Assembly (NCBI GenBank): GCA_000433875.1
Contig: HF993328.1
Location: forward strand, 1-8,018
Source of the DNA: Firmicutes bacterium CAG:884
GTDB lineage: Bacteria > Bacillota_I > Bacilli_A > RF39 > UBA660
DNA length: 8,018 nt
Reading direction: 5' to 3'
Below are positions 4,525 through 8,018 of this stretch, piece after piece. The translations under genes and the position numbers were made by a program. The notes under the pieces are model-generated. The model was given only the letters and a program-made list of their open reading frames with translations, had not been told where the DNA came from and did no database searches. How positions within the stretch are numbered: the stretch's first letter is position 1; each line of letters begins with the position of its first letter.

Positions 4525-5516
4525 AAATATTTTGCGGTTCTTACCATTTGAGCACTATAACCCATTTCATTATCATACCAGGCAACTACTTTTACTAATT
4601 GTTTTCCATTATTTTCAAGTACATTTGTAAGTAAAGAATCAACTAAAGCTCCAACATGATTTCCAATTATATCACTAGAAACAATTGGATCATCAGTTAT
4701 TTTAATAGTTTCATTTTGATTATCATAAAAAGCCTTATTTATTTCTTCTTTTGTAACATTTTTCTTAAGTTCAAGAGTTAAATCTATAACTGATCCTGTA
4801 GTAACAGGAACTCTAAGCGCGCTACCATCTAACTTACCTTTTAATGAAGGTAAAACAAGACCAATAGCCTTAGCTGCTCCCGTAGAAGAAGGAACAATAT
4901 TACTAGCTCCTGCTCTACCACGACGAGCCATATGACCTTTCTTATGAGCAATATCAAGAATTGATTGATCATTTGTATAAGCGTGAACCGTTGTCATAAA
5001 TCCTTTTTCAATTCCAAACTCTTTATCTAAAATATTAAGTACAGGTGCTAAACAATTAGTTGTACAAGATGCAGCAGATATAACTTTCTCACTACCATCA
5101 AGTAGATTATGATTTACATTATAAACTATTGTTTTACAATCACCTTTAGCAGGTGCCGAAATAATTACTTTTTTAGCCCCAGCATCTATATGTGCATATG
5201 CCTTTTCAACTTCAACAAATCGACCAGTACATTCAAATACTTCATCAATACCAAGTTCACCCCAAGGAAGATTCTTAGGATCTGCCTCAGCATAAACTCT
5301 AACTCTATGATTACCAACAACCAAATAATTGCCTTCTGCTCTTATTTCATCAGTTCTATAGCATCTATGTGAAGTATCATATTTAAGTAAGTATGCCAAT
5401 TGTTCAGCATCAGTTAAATCATTTATAGCAACAACTTCAAAACTAGGATCCTCTTCCATTATTCTAAAAACCAATCTTCCAATACGGCCAAAACCATTTA
5501 TTGCAACTTTTATCAT
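4512..5516 (-). CDS. gap: Glyceraldehyde-3-phosphate dehydrogenase, glycolytic NAD type
   Basis: Oxidises glyceraldehyde-3-phosphate to 1,3-bisphosphoglycerate with NAD+ and phosphate. Its 334 residues are the standard length. The Rossmann fold opens with NGFGRIG (7-13), and D33 in INDLTDAE is the acidic residue that selects NAD+. Catalytic C151 is in SCTTNCL and its base H178 in TTVHAYTNDQ. The S-loop region follows (about 182-210, HMARRGRAGASNIVPSSTG), with R235 in LRVPV and the C-terminal WYDNEMGYS. The S-loop reads LDIAHKK where classical NAD enzymes have LDLPHK, so the proline is absent, but D33 argues for NAD over NADP. A strong AAAGGAG precedes the ATG by six bases and overlaps the end of the kinase gene (12-nt gap). 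A hairpin covers its stop codon. Confidence 0.98.
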   Translation of the reverse strand: MIKVAINGFGRIGRLVFRIMEEDPSFEVVAINDLTDAEQLAYLLKYDTSHRCYRTDEIRAEGNYLVVGNHRVRVYAEADPKNLPWGELGIDEVFECTGRFVEVEKAYAHIDAGAKKVIISAPAKGDCKTIVYNVNHNLLDGSEKVISAASCTTNCLAPVLNILDKEFGIEKGFMTTVHAYTNDQSILDIAHKKGHMARRGRAGASNIVPSSTGAAKAIGLVLPSLKGKLDGSALRVPVTTGSVIDLTLELKKNVTKEEINKAFYDNQNETIKITDDPIVSSDIIGNHVGALVDSLLTNVLENNGKQLVKVVAWYDNEMGYSAQMVRTAKYLGGK

Positions 5517-5528
5517 TTTATCTCTCCT

Positions 5529-7196
5529 TTAATTTTTTTCATAATAGCAACTACCACCAATAAATTCTCTTAAAACAGAATCTTTTGGTACATTTTCACT
5601 TGGAATCGCTAAAAAGTTTCTAAGAAAATTAATTAATCTTATTGCTTCCGTATAACAACCTTCATCTTCCTTTACAGAAAATAATAATGGTTCCGCATAA
5701 AGTTTAAGAATTCCAATTTCATATAAAAGTGATGAATTAATAACTACATCTGCTTCATCTTGAAATGGAAAAACATACTTTTCTTCACCTTGTCTAATAC
5801 TTTTCCAAGCATTTAAAGTGTCACTAGCTGAATAGCCTCTAAAATTATTATCCCTAACCATTCTTCTTAATTTTCTAATATCACTCGTATGAATACGATT
5901 ATGATCATCAATATTAAGCTGCGTTAACGGACTAATATATATTTTATATTTGTTTTTTTGTTCAATAGCAGGTGTTAATTTCTCATTAATCGCATGCAAT
6001 CCTTCAACAATAACAACATCATCATTACCTAATTTTAAAGTTTTACCTTTATACTCTTTCTTACCAGTTATAAAATTAAACTCTGGCAAATTAACTTCTT
6101 TTCCATTAAGTAAATCAACAAGTGTTCTATTAAATAAAGTAACATCAACAGCTTCAACACATTCAAAATCATAACTTCCATCTTTATGTTTAGGCGTTTG
6201 CTCTCTTTCAACAAAATAATCATCTGTTGATAAACTATGTGTTTTAAGGCCTCTACTCTTTAAATAAATACTAAGTTTCTTAGCAGTGGTTGTCTTACCA
6301 CTAGATGAGGGTCCCGCAATTAAAACAATTTTAATATTCTTTTTATTTTCATAAATCTTATTCGCAATATCACTTAATTGATTCTCATAAAAAGTCTCTG
6401 ATAAATTAATTAATTCTGAAAAATCACCATTTGTTACATAATTATTAATATCTGATGCATTTTGAGTTCCAAGCATCTTATTCCATTTTTCATATTCACA
6501 AAACTTATTAAATAACATTTCGTGATGAACATAATCAAGTGTAATATCTGGATTTGCTTCTGTTGGATAACTTACAACAAATCCTTTATCTTTAATATAA
6601 GATAATTTAAACTCATCAATTAAAGAAGTATTATCAGCAAGTGGACCATAAAAATAATCATAAACATCATCAATTCTATATAAACTAACATAAGAATTAG
6701 ATATATATTTAAGAACATTTACTTTATCAGCCATTTTTCTTTTAGCAAAATACTCAATTGCATCTTGTCTTCGAACATTAAACTTAATAATTTCCCACTT
6801 TTCAAGTACAATTTTTTCCATTTCCTTTTGTAAAGCATTAATTAATGGCTTATTAAGTTCAATACCACTAACCTCACAATAAAAACCTTTATCAATAGAA
6901 TTTTCAATTCTAAGTTTAGCTCGTGCATTTATCCTCTTTAAAGCATAAACCAAAATAAATTGTAAAGTCCTTCCATATGTAGATAAACCAACATTACTTG
7001 TGCGATCAAAAAAATCAACATCTATATTTTTAAGTACTTCCTCATTTAATTCACGAATATTATTATTAACTTCACTTATTAAAACAGGATATTTATAATA
7101 CTTACTAAAATCCTTACTTATTTCTTTTAAAGTAACACCAACAGGATATTTTTTTTCTTCTTTACCTTTATAGGTAACTGTAATTAGTTTTGACAT
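5529..7196 (-). CDS. Nucleoside (uridine-type) kinase with ThrRS-like N-terminal domains
   Basis: A 555-residue three-part protein of the long uridine-kinase-related family found in Bacillota and Thermotoga. Residues 1-65 look like a TGS domain. Residues 70-205 resemble the threonyl/alanyl-tRNA synthetase second additional domain (GFYCEV at 105-110; YFYGPLADNTSLIDEFKL). Residues about 288-500 form a P-loop kinase: GPSSSGKT (295-302), STDDYF with D325-D326, VVIVEGLHA with E398, and HTSDIRKLRRMVRD (436-449), where phosphate-binding arginines are expected. It likely phosphorylates a nucleoside, but the exact substrate cannot be read from sequence. The ThrRS-like part lacks the editing-site HxxxH (F80 and Y84 stand in its place), so tRNA editing is unlikely. 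A perfect AAGGAGG lies eight bases before the ATG. It is the first gene of the operon leading into gap. Confidence 0.88.
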   Translation of the reverse strand: MSKLITVTYKGKEEKKYPVGVTLKEISKDFSKYYKYPVLISEVNNNIRELNEEVLKNIDVDFFDRTSNVGLSTYGRTLQFILVYALKRINARAKLRIENSIDKGFYCEVSGIELNKPLINALQKEMEKIVLEKWEIIKFNVRRQDAIEYFAKRKMADKVNVLKYISNSYVSLYRIDDVYDYFYGPLADNTSLIDEFKLSYIKDKGFVVSYPTEANPDITLDYVHHEMLFNKFCEYEKWNKMLGTQNASDINNYVTNGDFSELINLSETFYENQLSDIANKIYENKKNIKIVLIAGPSSSGKTTTAKKLSIYLKSRGLKTHSLSTDDYFVEREQTPKHKDGSYDFECVEAVDVTLFNRTLVDLLNGKEVNLPEFNFITGKKEYKGKTLKLGNDDVVIVEGLHAINEKLTPAIEQKNKYKIYISPLTQLNIDDHNRIHTSDIRKLRRMVRDNNFRGYSASDTLNAWKSIRQGEEKYVFPFQDEADVVINSSLLYEIGILKLYAEPLLFSVKEDEGCYTEAIRLINFLRNFLAIPSENVPKDSVLREFIGGSCYYEKN

Positions 7197-7216
7197 TCGT
7201 TATCCTCCTTATACTA

Positions 7217-7244
7217 ATTATATCAAATTTTCACATTTTGTCAT
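7217..7244 (-). promoter_or_regulatory. Operon promoter (nucleoside kinase, gap and on)
   Basis: On the minus strand ATGACA (7239-7244; five of six -35 bases), a 16-bp spacer and a perfect TATAAT (7217-7222) preceded by TG one base upstream make an extended -10 promoter. The start would be about 7210, within the RBS region, or slightly earlier, so the leader is nearly absent. No other clear promoter is seen before spo0A. Confidence 0.65.
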
Positions 7245-7252
7245 ATACTTTT

Positions 7253-7282
7253 TTGAATATTTTATAATATTTAACCTATTAT
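7253..7282 (+). promoter_or_regulatory. Probable clpP promoter
   Basis: TTGAAT (7253-7258), an 18-bp spacer and TATTAT (7277-7282) lie just upstream of the clpP RBS GGGAGG (7289-7294). Its -35 is 8 bp from the -35 of the divergent kinase promoter. No CtsR heptad repeat (GGTCAAA type) or CIRCE element is visible, so the usual class III heat-shock control of clpP is not evident here. Confidence 0.45.
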
Positions 7283-7300
7283 ATTATTGGGAGGCATATT

Positions 7301-7870
7301 ATGAATTTAATTCCAAGCGTTATTGAGAAGTGTTCTGGCGGTGAAAGAGCATATGATATCTATTCTCGCCTATTAAAAGATCGTATCGTTTTACTTTGCG
7401 GTGAAATTGATGACAATACAAGTAATATTATAATAGGCGAACTATTGTATTTAGACTCTTTAAACCATAATGATATCAGTTTATATATTAACTCACCAGG
7501 TGGTAGTGTTACAGCCGGTATGGCAATATATGACACAATGAACTTTATAAAAAGTGATGTATCAACTATATGTATCGGTATGTGTGCTAGTATGGCAGCA
7601 TTTCTTTTAAGCAGTGGTGAAAAAGGAAAAAGATATGCCTTACCAAATAGTGAAGTAATGATTCATCAACCTCTTGGGGGTGCTAATGGTCAAGCAACCG
7701 ATATTCAAATTGCCGCTGAACATATTCTAAAAGTTAAAGAAAAACTTAATAAAATACTTGCAAGTAATACAAACAAGGATATCAAAATAATTGAAAAAGA
7801 TACCGATCGTGATAATTATATGAATTCAATAGATGCTCTTAATTATGGAATAATTGATAAAGTACTCTAG
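7301..7870 (+). CDS. clpP: ATP-dependent Clp protease proteolytic subunit
   Basis: Serine peptidase that forms a two-ring 14-subunit barrel and degrades proteins fed by Clp ATPases (ClpX, ClpC) in the cytosol. It has 189 residues, slightly short of the usual ~194-200 because one residue is missing near position 56 and the C-terminal tail ends at DKVL. The catalytic triad is S97 in GMCASM, H122 in MIHQPLGG and D171 in DTDRD. Also present are NLIPSVIE at the N-terminus, used by the axial loops and ATPase docking, the oxyanion loop SPGGSVTAG (65-73), and QATDIQIAAEHIL on the handle helix. The start is supported by GGGAGG six bases upstream. It is transcribed alone, divergent from the kinase-glycolysis operon. 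No clpX or tig gene adjoins. Confidence 0.97.
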   Translation: MNLIPSVIEKCSGGERAYDIYSRLLKDRIVLLCGEIDDNTSNIIIGELLYLDSLNHNDISLYINSPGGSVTAGMAIYDTMNFIKSDVSTICIGMCASMAAFLLSSGEKGKRYALPNSEVMIHQPLGGANGQATDIQIAAEHILKVKEKLNKILASNTNKDIKIIEKDTDRDNYMNSIDALNYGIIDKVL

Positions 7871-7972
7871 CAATTAAATCAATTATACATTCATTAAATA
7901 AAACAAATCAATAGATAAGTATCTAAATTAATAAATCTTAATTTTTTAATAATTATTCTTAATATTTAAACA
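7871..7972. other. AT-rich intergenic gap after clpP
   Basis: This is about 100 bp of very AT-rich DNA between convergent genes. I see only weak AT-only foldbacks, such as AGAT/ATCT at 7913-7924, and no convincing terminator for either gene. Confidence 0.4.
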
Positions 7973-8018
7973 TTATAGTTTAAATATTTTTTTAATGTAC
8001 TCTTTTTCATCATTTCCA
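7973..8018 (-). CDS. C-terminal end of a convergent gene, partial
   Basis: On the minus strand one frame is open from the window edge to a TAA at 7973-7975 and reads GNDEKEYIKKIFKL, a charged amphipathic end typical of a protein C-terminus. Another frame is open too, since the stretch is short, so this is only a likely reading. Nothing can be said about function. Confidence 0.35.
   Translation of the reverse strand, partial: GNDEKEYIKKIFKL

Noticed and set aside
5109..5372. Plus-strand ORF opposite gap
   Set aside because: It lies wholly antisense to conserved gap codons and is low-complexity; it is a shadow of that gene.
5950..6174. Plus-strand ORF opposite the nucleoside kinase
   Set aside because: It is antisense to the conserved kinase domain and has no start signals.
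7236..7246. Spo0A box at the kinase operon promoter (TTTTGTCATA)
   Set aside because: It has one mismatch to the consensus, but any TGACAAAA-type -35 gives such a match; no second box and no G at the degenerate position.

Overview
The window is AT-rich (about 30% G+C by eye) and carries eight complete protein genes, the tail of a probable ninth, and a small-RNA-like locus at the left end. Spo0A, strong AAGGAGG-type ribosome sites, sigma-A-like promoters and hairpin/T-run terminators point to a low-G+C Bacillota, either an endospore former or a lineage derived from one. The compact, AT-rich style and short intergenic gaps resemble uncultured gut Bacilli/Erysipelotrichia-like lineages, but I cannot place it more precisely. 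The code looks standard: tpiA ends in TGA, pgk, spo0A and the nucleoside kinase end in TAA, and gap, clpP and the pilin-like gene end in TAG.

Left end, 1-371: no protein gene. On the minus strand there are two tandem, related, very short transcription units. Each has a TATAAT box, the same 17-base element at the predicted RNA start (16 of 17 identical, starts exactly 119 bp apart) and its own strong terminator about 70-80 nt later. They look like paralogous small RNAs. Upstream of them on the same strand, 372-1109, lies a lone MazF/PemK-like gene that seems to hold two MazF-fold halves and has no recognisable antitoxin.

Core, 1401-7196: all genes are on the minus strand, in transcription order nucleoside kinase (ThrRS-like N-terminus fused to a uridine-kinase-like domain), gap, type IV pilin-like protein, pgk, tpiA, spo0A. 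Gene junctions are very tight: RBS overlapping the upstream stop, 8-12 nt gaps, and a 20-nt pgk/tpiA overlap. This suggests one transcription unit from a good extended -10 promoter at 7217-7244. gap, pgk and tpiA supply three consecutive glycolytic steps of the triose section. Three points stand out: a lone pilin-like gene sits between gap and pgk, a terminator-like hairpin covers the gap stop codon, and the TPI is short and divergent. spo0A follows tpiA after 98 bp that contain its own -10 box and two tandem Spo0A boxes 10 bp apart, which suggests autoregulation. A good terminator ends the spo0A unit.

Right end: clpP is divergent from the kinase operon, with back-to-back promoters in a 104-bp gap. 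After clpP comes about 100 bp of AT-rich DNA, then the probable C-terminal codons of a convergent gene that runs off the window.
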